Assembly: GCA_009829735.1 (NCBI GenBank)
Contig: CM020619.1
Location: 998,590-1,062,589, forward strand
Source of the DNA: Pyropia yezoensis
Taxonomy: Eukaryota > Rhodophyta > Bangiophyceae > Bangiales > Bangiaceae
Direction of reading: 5' to 3'
DNA: 64,000 nucleotides
This document shows, one piece after another, positions 41,596 through 51,955 of the stretch; the stretch's first letter is position 1; each line of letters begins with the position of its first letter. Both the position numbers and the translations under genes were made by a program. The notes under the pieces were generated by a model that saw only the letters and a program-made list of their open reading frames with translations, had not been told where the DNA came from and ran no database searches.

Positions 41596-42354
41596 AGAGT
41601 AAGTAAATTAATCTAATTAATATAATGAATACATTTTATTGCTGCCGACCCTGAATAATATTGGGTACCAACTGTATATTACAAAAAAAACGTGCACGTG
41701 GTGGGCTCGCTCCCGTGACCCCCCTTCTGATATTGCACAGGAAAGCAGCAGCTATCAAGACGGTGGGAGAAGGCTGGGGATGGGGTTCTTCCTTCTCCCG
41801 TGGTGGACTACCTCGGGTCCTTTATATCTGGGGGCACCACGGGGTGCCCCTCTGAATGAAGCCTTCAGTGGCTTTTAGTGCTGTGGAAACAGCAGTGGCT
41901 GAAGGGGGAGTTAGGGAGGCGGGTGCACCCCGATGGGGTGAGCCCGCCTTCAGCGGCGGTTCGCCACCGGCAGCTAGTGGCCCTGACGTGGTGCGCTCCG
42001 CTGCGTGGTCACGACCGCAGCTGGCCTCGTGGCTGGTGCCAGGCTGCTACATACTTGCTTTTGTAGCCAGCTGTACACTGTAAGAGCTCCCTTGTTCCCA
42101 CTGAGGCTGAGTAAGCGTCTGTGGCGCCTGCGAACACAAGGGAAGGGCTGGCTGACTCCGTGCTTGTTGCTTGCCTAGCACAAAAGGAACGCCGAATACA
42201 GACGTCACTGTGATAAAACGACAGAAAAGAGCGTCCTTGAATGATGAACCCCACGCAGAAGCCACATCCCTTCGTCAACCCATCGCCTTGGTACCCCCCC
42301 GAACACCCCTGTTCTTGACCCCCCCCCCCAATCACCCAACTAGCAACCTCCGCC

Positions 42355-44474
42355 TCAAAACTGCCCTGTCACGTTCGTCAGCGAGTCGGGGAAGGGCACC
42401 AGGACGAGCAAGGCGAGCAATAGGAGGGCCACCGCCCCCACCTGCCGCGGCGTGTCCAGTGGCGTCACCTCGTCCGTGCAAGGCAGCTCAGCCTCGCGCT
42501 GAAAGAAGACGACCAGCAACGACCAATACAGTAGCAGCGGCGAGTCGCCCAGCAGCGCCGCCGCAGAAGCAGCAATGAGGGACGCCCACGAGACCAGCCC
42601 CGAAGCTTGTCGCCCAAGCGCCGCAAGCGACACGCGCCCGCCGTCCAGCCGCCCAATCGGCAGCATATTCAGCGCGTTGACTAGCAGGCCGGTGTAGCCC
42701 ACCACCACCAGCGGGTCCACCGCCACGGTGGCAGCGTCGCGGAAGCCAGCCGGCAAAATCGTCTCGGCGAGGGAGCCAAGCAGTAGCGACGCGCGGAAGA
42801 GGCCCGACGGGACCTGAGGGAACCAGTCCGCCACCTCCCCAGACGACGTCAGCAGCAGACCGGTCACGACGGCAGCGAGGGAAAGGGCAAAGCCCACGGC
42901 GGGACCCGCAGCGGCAACATCAAAGAGGTGCTTGCGGCTGGGCGGGAAGTCCGCCAGCGGGGTCACCGACCCGTAGCTTCCAATCTGGAGCGACGGCAGG
43001 AAGAAGGGGAGGCCGAGCTTTACCCCGCGGGCCTTGGCGACCACCCGGTGGCCCACTTCGTGGGCGGCCGTTACGACAGCAGTGCCGAGTGACAGAGGCA
43101 GGGTGTTGTTGATAACGTCCGTGTTACCAATGGCAATGGCATTGACAAACTCGGGCGTGACACCAAAAATGCCGACCCCGTAGCTGAGCGTAGTGAAGCC
43201 CGCTACGGCAATGCCAAGCACCGTAAACAGCTTGTTCTGCACGCCAGGCGGCGGTGGCGTCGCCTCGGAAGGAATGGCCACCACCACCGTCGTGTCGTCC
43301 CGCGCCGCCGGGTCCTGCATCAGGAACAGGCGGACGCGGTCCGACAGGCCATGCGACTTGGACGACGCCAGGATGGACGCGAGCGCCTTCTCTGGCGTCG
43401 TCCGAAGGTTGCCCCGGAAGACGACGCGGTCGGCAAACATGGACCGGTCGACAGAGGTGACAAAGAACGTGTCCATGGACATGACCGTCTCTTTGAGTGT
43501 CTTGATGTCCTCCTCTGACACGCGGGGAACCAAGGCCGCGAGCGTCGGGTTGAACAGGCCGCCAGTCACGCTGGGCAAGCCAGCCGCGCCAACGTCCGGG
43601 GGGGGCTTAGCCAGCGACTCGGCTGCGGCCGGGGGAGTCACCTCGGCCTCGACCTCCTTGGGCGGCATCTTGGACCGCGCCTTCTCCCGCTCGAGGCGCT
43701 TGCGCTCCAGCTCCAGCTGCGCACGTTCCGCTTCAACCCTGTACAGCGGCGCGACGAAAATAGAACAGAACCCAGCCATGAAGCAACCACATGTCGCCCA
43801 CAGCGACCGGCAGAGGCCGTCTTGACCAACAAAAAAGAACATCCAACGTCAGCACAACAGAAGCTCAAGACAGCTGACAACCCCGCGAGGCACACAGGCA
43901 CAGTGCGCCAGAACCACCCAGCCTCAGCCAGCACGAGCCCCCCACCTCAACCCTGGCCAGGTACATTGAACACCACCAGTGAACCCGACCCCACCCACCC
44001 CTGCATCGCCACCTACCTTGCCCGCTCCGCCTGCAGGGCTAGCCGCTCCGCTTCCATCCGCGCCAGGCGGGCGGCTTCACGGCGCTTCTCCTTGTCGCCG
44101 TCATCCCCCCCCGCCCCCCCCCCCGCGCTTCCGCCCCCCACCCCCGAGGACGCGGCCGACGCGGCCGACTCGCCCGCCGCGGCGGGCGCCTCCCCCGCGT
44201 CGCCCGCCGCCGCGTCGCTGGCGCCGTCGGCCAACGACGCGACTACTGGCAGCCGCGCTGCACCGGCGGGCCTGCCTGCAATGGCGGGCCCGCGGGCGCC
44301 TGGAACCAACCCAACCCGCCCGCCCGTCCAGTCTCCACCGCCGCAGACGGCCCCCACAGACCGCCACTGAAGCGAACGGCGGGCGACCGCCGCCGCGGCA
44401 CACGAAGCAGGGAGCCGGCCAATGCCGGCGCGGGCCACCCCCCCACAGCCCACAAACGCCACCGCCGGCACCAT
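42355..44474 (-). CDS. EGY: Plastid S2P-type (M50) membrane metalloprotease, EGY family, two exons
   Basis: EGY proteins are site-2-protease-like zinc enzymes of the plastid membrane, needed for chloroplast development in plants. Exon 1 (44474-44017) begins MVPAVAFVG with an Ala/Arg/Gly-rich leader fitting a transit peptide, then a charged helical stretch (KEKRREAARLARMEAERL). The 278-nt intron (44016-43739) has GTAGGT and TACAG ends. Exon 2 (43738-42355) continues the helix, then RVVFRGNLR (the GNLR motif of EGYs), the zinc site HEVGH at about residues 379-383 and NMLPIGRLDGG, the third-ligand Asp motif. Several hydrophobic segments follow. The spliced protein is about 613 aa. The chosen start lies in CACCATGG-like context; the frame is open upstream to 44705. 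Confidence 0.92.
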
Positions 44475-45473
44475 GGTCGCACTGTGAGGCCCGCGGCAGC
44501 CGACCCGCCGCGGCGGTGGTGGGTGGCCAAGGGAGCTCATGGCGAGGGGGGAGTGACAGAGGGAGACGACGGCACAACAGCTGGTCGCACGCCCTTCCGC
44601 CAGGGCCAGAGGTAGCCTCAGGGGATCCGCGGCGTCGACGATGGGATGGCCAAGGGTCCCTGCTGCTGCAGCGATCGCTGCCTTTGATCGCCCTGCCAGC
44701 AGCAAGACACGCCACGAACAGCACGGTGTGGAGGGCGCGACTACCGCGGGGCGGATGGTAGAGGCAGGGCACGCGGGGTCAATGGGAGCCTCCCTGGCTG
44801 TATCTCAGAGCCGAAGTGGGGCAGCAGCAGCACTGGAATGTCTGGAGGTGCAAAGAACACACGTTGGTCTCCACTTCCAACAGCTCTCGTGATCAAAGTA
44901 TTTAAGCAGTTTCATGGCGTGTTTGCATAGTTGCATAGAGAGTTTTCTACTTTTGAATCTTTCATGAGCGTGCTGTAGTCTTCTAAAAATCTTTGTGCCG
45001 GCCGCAATGCATTCGAGGCCCTTGTACATGCATGCACACTGTACAGTGTATGTACTGTCTTGTTCTGTGCTGTACAGTCGGTGCGCGGACGTGGCGTTCG
45101 ACTGGCGTCGCGCCTCACGGCCGTGACTGCCGGTGCCGAGTCGGGTCTTCTCCTGCGACTTTCCCCCCGTCGCCGTGACCACCCCCCTGGCCAGGCAGAC
45201 GGCCGTTGTTGTGTCGCCCGCGCCACGGCTGGCGGTCTGCTCCACCCTCTGCCCTTTCTCTGCTTCTCCCCCTCTTCCGCCCCTCTTGCGCCCCTCCTCG
45301 GCGACACGCGTCTCCCTGCTGCCGCCGCCCTCCGTGGCCAGGCGACCAATCCCTCCGCTACGCTGCCTCAGCTCCATCAACGCGGCCTCAGCAGCGCGCC
45401 GCGGTCACGAAGCTGGTGCAGCGCCGCGGCGCGGCTTGGACCCCATCCCCTCTTCTATCCCCCGTCGGTCGCC
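44475..45473. promoter_or_regulatory. Shared 5' region between EGY and DeSI genes
   Basis: Divergent 999-bp region with an AT-richer core (44885-45075). The right side is C/T-rich toward the DeSI start. Inferred promoters; no exact site called. Confidence 0.35.
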
Positions 45474-46546
45474 ATGGACACTCCCCCCGAGGCGGTGGAG
45501 CCCACCCCCGGCGGGTCCGACGGGGCGGCCGTCCCCGCCTCTGGCGCGTTGTCGGCCGGTGGCGGCGGCGGCGGCGAGCTCACTTCTCTGCCCTCGCCGG
45601 CGATGCCGGCGGCGCCCCCCGCCCCCGCTTCCCTTCCCTTCCCTCGGCGGATTTCGACGCTCCCCCCGAGCCCCGCGACCCGCCCGACGGTCATCCTTAA
45701 CGTCTACAACCTGACGGTGCCCTCCCCCCCGCCGTCGTTACTCGCCTTTACATCCATGCTCGCTTCGACGGGCCTCGGCCTGCACCACTCGGGCGTACAG
45801 GTGGGCACCACCGAGTACGCTTTTGGGGGGCACAATGACGAAGGGACGGGGGTGTTTGAGGTGCGTCCGCGGGCAGCGCCGGGCGCCGAGTTCCGCGAGT
45901 CCATCCCGCTTGGCGATTGCGTGTACAGCGCTACGGAAGTGCGGGAGATTGTGCGCGCGATGGGGGTGGCCTGGCCGGGCGCTGGCTACAACCTGCTGAC
46001 AAGGTACGTTGAGGGGGGGGGGGAGGGTCGGGAGGGCTGGTGGAGCACCCGCGGGGGGGGCTGCTGTCCATCTGTTTGCAATGTGTCGGTGATGAGGGTC
46101 CACCTGCCTGCGTGGTGGGGCCCCCACTGCGGCCTTCCGCCCTGAATGTGCGCTGAGATGCGCTCTCTCCCTTTAGTCCGTTGTGCGTTGCTCTCCTGCT
46201 CACTCGGCGAGCGCACACCACTTCTCTTTCTTGTTCTTTGCTTTTTCATGTTCCCTCCTGACATGTGGCATCCTACACCCCCCTTTTCCTCCCCCGCTGA
46301 CACCTGCGGCGGCGGGTCCGTAGGAACTGCAACCACTTTGCGGACCAGCTGTGCCGTCGGCTGACGGGCGTCGGGAGCCCCCCCTGGGTGAACCGCCTCG
46401 CCGGTGTGGGCGCCGCCTTCAAGTGGGCCCTTCCCGAGGGCTTTGACACCCCCATGGCCGCCCCCGTCGTGCCCGACGAGATGCGGCCGGAGCGAGACGC
46501 GGCGCGGGATGGGGCGGTCGGCCGCCACTCTTACGAGGGCTCATGA
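45474..46546 (+). CDS. PPPDE/DeSI-type deSUMOylating isopeptidase, two exons
   Basis: DeSI/PPPDE enzymes are papain-fold thiol peptidases that cleave SUMO or ubiquitin conjugates. Exon 1 (45474-46003) has a Pro/Gly-rich leader, then ILNVYNLTV, GLGLHHSGVQVG (catalytic His), EYAFGGH, FRESIPLGDC and GAGYNLLTR. The intron 46004-46323 (320 nt) runs from GTACGT to CGTAG. Exon 2 (46324-46546) starts with NCNHFADQLCRRLTG, where the Cys is the nucleophile, and PPWVNRLAG. Splicing gives LLTR-NCNHF exactly as in the family. The predicted protein is 250 aa. The start is the first ATG in GCCATGG after a C/T-rich leader. Confidence 0.93.
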
Positions 46547-48087
46547 GAGAGGGGAGCTTGGGGAGGGGTCGGGGCGCGAGAGGCGGCGGAGGGGTTGGAG
46601 TGGTGAGTGGGGAAATGGAGCGAGGTGGACGTGGTTTCTCATCCTGTCGAGTCTTGCCTGGCCATGCCTGCGTTGCACCCCGTTGTCTCTTGTGTGTCCG
46701 CTCCCCTGCCCCGCGGCATTAGCGGCCGGCCTTTTGGTCGTGCCCACGCCCACCCGCGTCTGGCGTCCTCGTGACGTGCCTCGCGGCGCCGGCGGCGCGG
46801 CCGTGTGGGACATGCGCGCCCGCCGCTCTCCGCTGGGGTCGTGGGCGGGCGTCGGCGGCTCGCGGCGACGGCCCATGGCGGTGCGGCCGGGCTCCTCCCC
46901 CGCTGGTGGCCGCAGGGCCTCTTGGCGGGTGGCCCTGCTCGCAGACCGCAGCTGTCGCTTCGCCGAGGAGGCGGCGCACGGCAACCCTCCCCCTGGACCT
47001 GGGACGTGGGCTTGGGCACACGCGGAAGGTGGCTGCTGTCGCCCTTCGGCGACGTCGACGCCTTTGGCGGGGGGCGGTGCGGCCGTCGCCGCCGCCGTGG
47101 CCGCCATCGTCGAGGCGTCGTTGGCGGGGGGGGGGGAGTGCGGCGGCCGGCCCCACCCACGCCGCGCTGCCAGTGCTCCTGTGCTGGCGGCGGTGGCGGC
47201 GGCAGAGGTGGCGGTTGCGGTGTGGCACGGAACGGGTTGGTCATGGTGCGCTATAAGGGGGGCCGAGGTGAGGCGTACGGGACCACCCCCTGAATAGAAG
47301 AAAAGTCGGGCCGCGGTGCGCCACCCCGCACGGGGTTGGTGTGGCCCTCGACTCGGATACGCCGCCAGCTCCCACTGCCGGGCCGACTGGCGGGGCGCGG
47401 CGGCATTGTTGCCCGCGGGAGGGGGGACGGAGCGCGCCCTTGAACGCTGCAACCGCGGCCTGTGTAAATCGGCTGGGGCAGCGTCATGGACAAGCCGCCA
47501 CTACGCCACCGGATGAGCGGGTCGGTGGGGATCGGTAGGAAGAAAGAGCACGGTTCCTCACACCCACATCCCCAGCCCCTGTCATCTGGGGAGCACCACT
47601 CTAGCCCAGCGGCACCGCGCCGCCGGTCGGCGGCGCCGCTCCCTTGGAACTCTGGTTTGTCTCCCTTCCAGAAGGCCGCGGTTGCTCCTGTCGAGTCCAC
47701 GACAGTTGTCCGTCTGGGTGTCTGCGCCTCTCCGCCGTGAACCCCTATGGCGAAGAGCTGGATAGCAGAGCTGGTTGACCACCCGCACATGCGCGGGGGG
47801 GTGACTGGGGGACGATATGGACCGTTCTCTATGGCGCTGAATGGCCCTCCCTCTATGTTCATCGCCCCCTGACTGCCGTGCACGCGGCTACACGCCAGGC
47901 AGTAGAGATGCTTCTGGCCGCCGTCAAGCGCCTGGGCAGCTGTTGCTGCCCGGGCGCTTGGCGGCCACGCAGGGTGCCGAAGGCATTTTACCATACCCGG
48001 AAGACGAAGGCATTCATGTAGCTCGACGGGAAGAAAAGGAAAAGAAATCAGAGCACACGTAACCTTCGTCTGCTTTCGGCGGTCGCC
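46547..48087. other. Intergenic region, nothing recognised
   Basis: A 247-codon ATG frame on minus (47994-47251) shows no domain and mixed composition. Otherwise GC-rich spurious frames. Confidence 0.35.
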
Positions 48088-49323
48088 TCAGGCGGCGGCC
48101 GGTCCATACAAGTCTTTCGCGTCAGCCATATTAATCGACCACACCATCGTCCCCGCCATGCAGCGCTCCTGCGCAAGCGCGATCTTGGTCGCCGCCGTCG
48201 CGGTAGTGTCGTACGACACAAACTGGTCTCCGTCGAGGATGGCCCAGGCAGAGCCCGCGGCGGTTCCCTTGGCGAGCGCCCCGCCGCCGCCGCCGCCACA
48301 CCCCGCCCCGCCCCCGTGCAGCATGTAGTCAATCTCATAGATGGACAGGGCACCCGCCTCGGCGGTGCACGGGCCGGCACGGCCAGCGGCAGACGCCTTG
48401 CAAAACGGCGCCCTCTCCGACGCGCACGCCGCTGGGTCGGTCAGCGTCCATGCCCGGCCGTACGAGGCCATGCCCTGGACAATCTTGTTGGCAGGCACCC
48501 CCGACGCCAACATGGCATCGACTGCCGTCCCAATCGTCGTCGCATTCGTGTGCGAGCCGGTGGTAAACGGGGCGGGCCCCCAAGCGCCGGCCAGGTCATA
48601 GCACATGGCGCCAATCCAGTCCAGGTGCTTTGCAAGCTGGACGAGGTCGAACGCAGCCAGATACGGGCCGCCGCAGGGGACCGCCATGGTCAGCAGCGGC
48701 TCCTGGCCAGACACCACCGCAGTGTTGAAGGCAATCTTCATCTCCGCAACCAGCGCAACATAGTTGCGCCGGTCCTCGGGCCGCCCCGCGCGGTCCTCGG
48801 CGCCGGGGTACTCCCAGTCGAGGTCTACGCCGTCAAAGCCATGCTGGGTGATAAATTCCACAGCGGAGGCGGCAAACGCTCGCCGGGTTTTCTCGGTGGC
48901 TACCATGCGGGTCCAGCGGTCACGCTTGACAGGGTCGTCATTGAATGCCCAGCCGCCGACGGCGATGAGCGTGCGCAGGCCGGGGCGCGTCGCCTTGAGC
49001 GTGTTGAAGGTGGCGTAAGAGGCCTCATCCCCAGTCGCGGCAGGGACGAGCGTCAGGTTGGGGCCAACGTCTGCAAAGGACCACGCTAGGTGCGTGTAGG
49101 AGTCGCCAGCGGCCTCAAGGAGGGCAGGTGTGGTCGGGTGGCAGGTCCAGTTGGCTCCCCAAGAGCCATAGTAGCCCAATCGAACAGCAGGGGGAGAGGA
49201 GCCGGAACAGCCTGCCTGGCGAACAACAGCAGCGGCTTTGGTGGTGGGGGCGGCTGACACCATGCCAATGGCCGCCGCAACAGCGGCAGCGACCCGCACG
49301 GGGGAGGTGCGGTGGGCGATCAT
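48088..49323 (-). CDS. Secreted GH18 chitinase-like glycosidase
   Basis: GH18 enzymes hydrolyse chitin or related N-acetylglucosamine polymers. The 411-aa protein begins MIAHRTSPVRVAAAVAAAIG, a signal-peptide-like hydrophobic segment ending near SAAP. The barrel shows VRLGYYGSWG, TLIAVGGWAF (strand 3 motif) and DGVDLDWEYPG with the full DxxDxDxE catalytic signature (Asp164, Asp167, Asp169, Glu171). Later come IGAMCYDLAG (Met-x-Tyr-Asp motif) and TMVWSINMAD. All catalytic residues are present. A short poly-Gly insert lies near residue 345. Acts probably outside the cell or in the vacuole. Whether chitin or another glycan is the substrate cannot be told. Confidence 0.93.
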   Translation of the reverse strand: MIAHRTSPVRVAAAVAAAIGMVSAAPTTKAAAVVRQAGCSGSSPPAVRLGYYGSWGANWTCHPTTPALLEAAGDSYTHLAWSFADVGPNLTLVPAATGDEASYATFNTLKATRPGLRTLIAVGGWAFNDDPVKRDRWTRMVATEKTRRAFAASAVEFITQHGFDGVDLDWEYPGAEDRAGRPEDRRNYVALVAEMKIAFNTAVVSGQEPLLTMAVPCGGPYLAAFDLVQLAKHLDWIGAMCYDLAGAWGPAPFTTGSHTNATTIGTAVDAMLASGVPANKIVQGMASYGRAWTLTDPAACASERAPFCKASAAGRAGPCTAEAGALSIYEIDYMLHGGGAGCGGGGGGALAKGTAAGSAWAILDGDQFVSYDTTATAATKIALAQERCMAGTMVWSINMADAKDLYGPAAA

Positions 49324-50304
49324 GGTACCAGACGGGCCTGGTGAGTACGTGGAGACTCTTCACCCTAACCCGTTGAGTTCGACCGCGCGGCTACCCGTTG
49401 AGCTGGACTCTGCGGCTGGGCACACGGAGGACCAAAGCCCATGCACTCGCCCCTGCGATGCGCGACTGTCTTGTAGGGGCGCTGCGGTTGCGCAGAGCGC
49501 ACACGGGCAAGCCGCGATGTCTGCACCCTGCACAGGCCATGAGGAGCTCGCGGTTAACGCGGTCACTGACGGTCTGGCCTCTACATAAGACCATGTCATG
49601 GGTGCACATACCCCACAGCAGCAACGTACATGCTGTCGGCACACACCGTGCCACACAGGATACGTTGCGTACCGCAGTCCATAGGCGACGAGTATGTATC
49701 TGAACGATTCTGCCCTGTGTCCGGCGCAGTCATCCACTAACAGCACTATCCACCCGAAGCTGTGGGCCTGCCCGCGGAGGACCCCATCATGGAGGGCCTT
49801 GCGCCAACGCATGGCCGTGCTATCCATGCAAAGTGACGGTGCGTGGGGCCGCGGCGCCGCCCCACCCCCTCCTCACCAGAGAATTCGTATCGCCTAGCTA
49901 CAGGCGGCTGACTGGGAACCTTGTTCTTTCTCGCTGAAACGCGAGAAACGGGACACCCGGGCGGTCAGCCCGCGTCTCTCCCCGCAGGTGTCAGATCCTG
50001 TCGTTACAGTAGCAGAAAAAAGCTCGGGCGGGCCCCACTGCAGGCTCCAAACCCCGCAGGCCGAGTGCTCTACGTCACGCCACAGTTCCAGCGGTCCACT
50101 CACCGCCTGCGTATCCATGTCCGCTATCGATTGTAATTCATATTTGAACATTTCGTTCAGACTGCACAGCCTACTGGGGCGTATTTAAGTATTGGTGCCG
50201 CCACCGCAGCCTCGCCTCTGGTCGGCGGCGACGACAACGCCGCCATCGAAGCTGATTCACAGAACACACCCCGGCTGCAGGACAGGTCGGCGTCCTCTGC
50301 TGTG
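49324..50304. other. Intergenic region with a weak DDE-like fragment
   Basis: On minus, about 49827-49690, the frame reads FGWIVLLVDDCAGHRAE, which resembles the DDE-transposase motif 'LLVDNxxxH'. Nothing else supports a gene. Confidence 0.25.
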
Positions 50305-50395
50305 AGGGATGCCTAGCGGTTTGGAACTCCGTCCCAGCTAGCGGTTTGGAACCCCGTCCCAGCTGGGACAGGGTTCCAAACCGCTAGGCATCCCT
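50305..50395. repeat. Long hairpin, 35-bp stem
   Basis: 50305-50339 (AGGGATGCCTAGCGGTTTGG...) pairs with 50361-50395, mismatching at about 2 of 35 positions. The 21-nt loop is itself a partial copy of the left arm (AGCGGTTTGGAAC). A transcript would form a near-perfect stem-loop. Confidence 0.85.
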
Positions 50396-51109
50396 GTCCC
50401 TCTGCACTTGCAGCACTTCCTCCATCTCCCGTCTTTCACGCTGCCTCCACGCGGCCTGTGGTGCTTCGCTCCTCCCCCGACTGCGCAGCACTGCTTATCG
50501 CCTGTCAAAATTTTCTTGCTTTTTTAGGAAATGTTCGAGCAAAAACCTGCATCAAACCTGCATCGACCCCCCCTCAAGGCATCATAGACACCGCTTTTAC
50601 CCCCGTTTCTTGCTTTCTGCTCATAACAGCTCGGGCGATTGGTGATCGCCACCTCCCTTGGTATGACCGGAAGCGCTCGGGGCAGGAGAGCACTCTCATG
50701 AAGCGCAAAGAAGCGACCGACCATCGCTACGCTTGTGAGCAATGTTTAAACAGACGCGTTCAAAAATCGCGCAATCTCTCGCACTGGTTCAGCAAAAACC
50801 TGCGCGACGACAGCTTTCGAGGGCCTGCACGGAAAAATCTCTCCGCCTTGCTCGACATCTACAACGTGAACTCTGACCAATGGAACGCTCCGTCCAGCAA
50901 ACAGCAGCGCCACCGCTGTTGTCATTGGTTGACAGAACACCGACAGCGGCCGTCGTGTCGGTCGTCCGGGGGGAGATTCTTTGGCCTCAGCCCATCCCCT
51001 CGATCAGAAAAGCAAAGTTCTGCTCGAGCCGTTCATTTTCGTGCTCGAGCAGAGCAAGAATTTGCACAACGAAGGAAGAGATCTGGCCAAAATCGGGCTT
51101 GTATCTTGA
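50396..51109. other. Leader region upstream of the DIRS-type element
   Basis: Lower GC than the host. Frames here (for example plus 50458) show no domain. Possibly part of the DIRS element's 5' end; the end of the element was not located. Confidence 0.35.
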
Positions 51110-51955
51110 CAGGGGATAAGCACTGCTGCGCTGCTGCAGGTTCCGTCGACGCGCAGATTCGGCCGGGTGATCGAGGGCGACGCGGACGGCGGCGGCGGCG
51201 ACCCCGACGACGACCCCGACGACCTCGACGACGACCCCGACTACACGGACGACGACGACGACGACTCCGACGGGGGCGCCGGCATCACGTACGGACCCTC
51301 CTACCAGAACCCGTTTACGCCGACGGCCGCACGCCGCGCGCGCTTTTCGCGCCCGGCCATCCACGGCTTTCTGCTGCCTCCGCGGATCGGCGGGCTGCGC
51401 CTGCTGTCGGCCCCCTGTGACGTGGTTGGCGACACGCTGTGCGAGCGGCTGGCCGGACGGGTCCACGGCAAGGCTTCGGCGGAGTTGGAGTTTACCTACA
51501 ACGTCTCCGCTTGTGTCCAAGCCCTCCACAACCGCGCGCTCGCTTCCGAGCTGCAAGCCGAGGCCGACGACCTCCCCGTGTCGCGGTTTGACGTGGACAC
51601 CCGCGTCACTCTCCACCAGCTCTTCGTGCTCACGTCCGCCCGCTACAAGGTGCTCGACCTCTCGGTGACGGACTTCACCCAGTCGGCCACCCTCCACGCG
51701 CTCGTCAACCGGCACAACCGGCCAGACCATTACTGCCCGGCGTTCGACTTCCTGGCGACCGCGCAGGACGAGCAGCTCATCCGCGCGGCTGCCTGCCAGC
51801 ATGGACGGCGCGCCGCGGCTGCGATCCGCGGCGAGGGCGGCGGCGGCCGGGGCGGAGGCGGCGGCGGGGGCGGTGGCGGGGGCGGCGGCGGCGGCCGCGG
51901 CGGCCCCCGCAAGGACAAGACGAAGAAGAAGCAGTGGCCCGGCCGCCGGGCCTAG
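51110..51955 (+). CDS. DIRS ORF1 (Gag-like)
   Basis: The frame opens after TGA at 51107-51109 and contains no ATG before the conserved-looking part. Acidic Asp-rich start (DPDDDPDDLDDDPD), then a structured region (FSRPAIHGFLLPP, AELEFTYNVSACVQALHNR, DLSVTDFTQSATLH) and a basic Gly/Arg/Lys tail (GGPRKDKTKKKQW), as expected of a nucleic-acid-binding Gag. Before the stop the same frame stays open with FIFVLEQSKNLHNEGRDL, so ORF1 may begin upstream and be broken by the TGA. Confidence 0.6.
   Translation, partial: QGISTAALLQVPSTRRFGRVIEGDADGGGGDPDDDPDDLDDDPDYTDDDDDDSDGGAGITYGPSYQNPFTPTAARRARFSRPAIHGFLLPPRIGGLRLLSAPCDVVGDTLCERLAGRVHGKASAELEFTYNVSACVQALHNRALASELQAEADDLPVSRFDVDTRVTLHQLFVLTSARYKVLDLSVTDFTQSATLHALVNRHNRPDHYCPAFDFLATAQDEQLIRAAACQHGRRAAAAIRGEGGGGRGGGGGGGGGGGGGGGRGGPRKDKTKKKQWPGRRA

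Larger units (their letters stand above)
39594..42354. other. Region without confirmed gene
   Basis: 39600-41500 is GC-rich with spurious frames and one possible minus-strand gene (listed separately). A ~26-bp unit CGCCCATGCCCGCAGGCGCA is duplicated at 41313 and 41341. 41520-41660 is strikingly AT-rich. 41670-42190 has an LTR-like TATA/palindrome but no confirmed ends. Confidence 0.4.

Noticed and set aside
41673..42190. Possible solo LTR with TATA and a GGGGC-type palindrome resembling the 33-kb LTR promoter
   Set aside because: No consistent CA end and no target duplication could be found.
47251..47994. 247-codon ATG frame on the minus strand
   Set aside because: No domain, motif or codon pattern sets it apart from chance frames in GC-rich DNA.
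49690..49827. DDE-transposase-like motif LLVDDCAGH on the minus strand
   Set aside because: A single motif with no other transposase landmarks nearby; too little to call an element.
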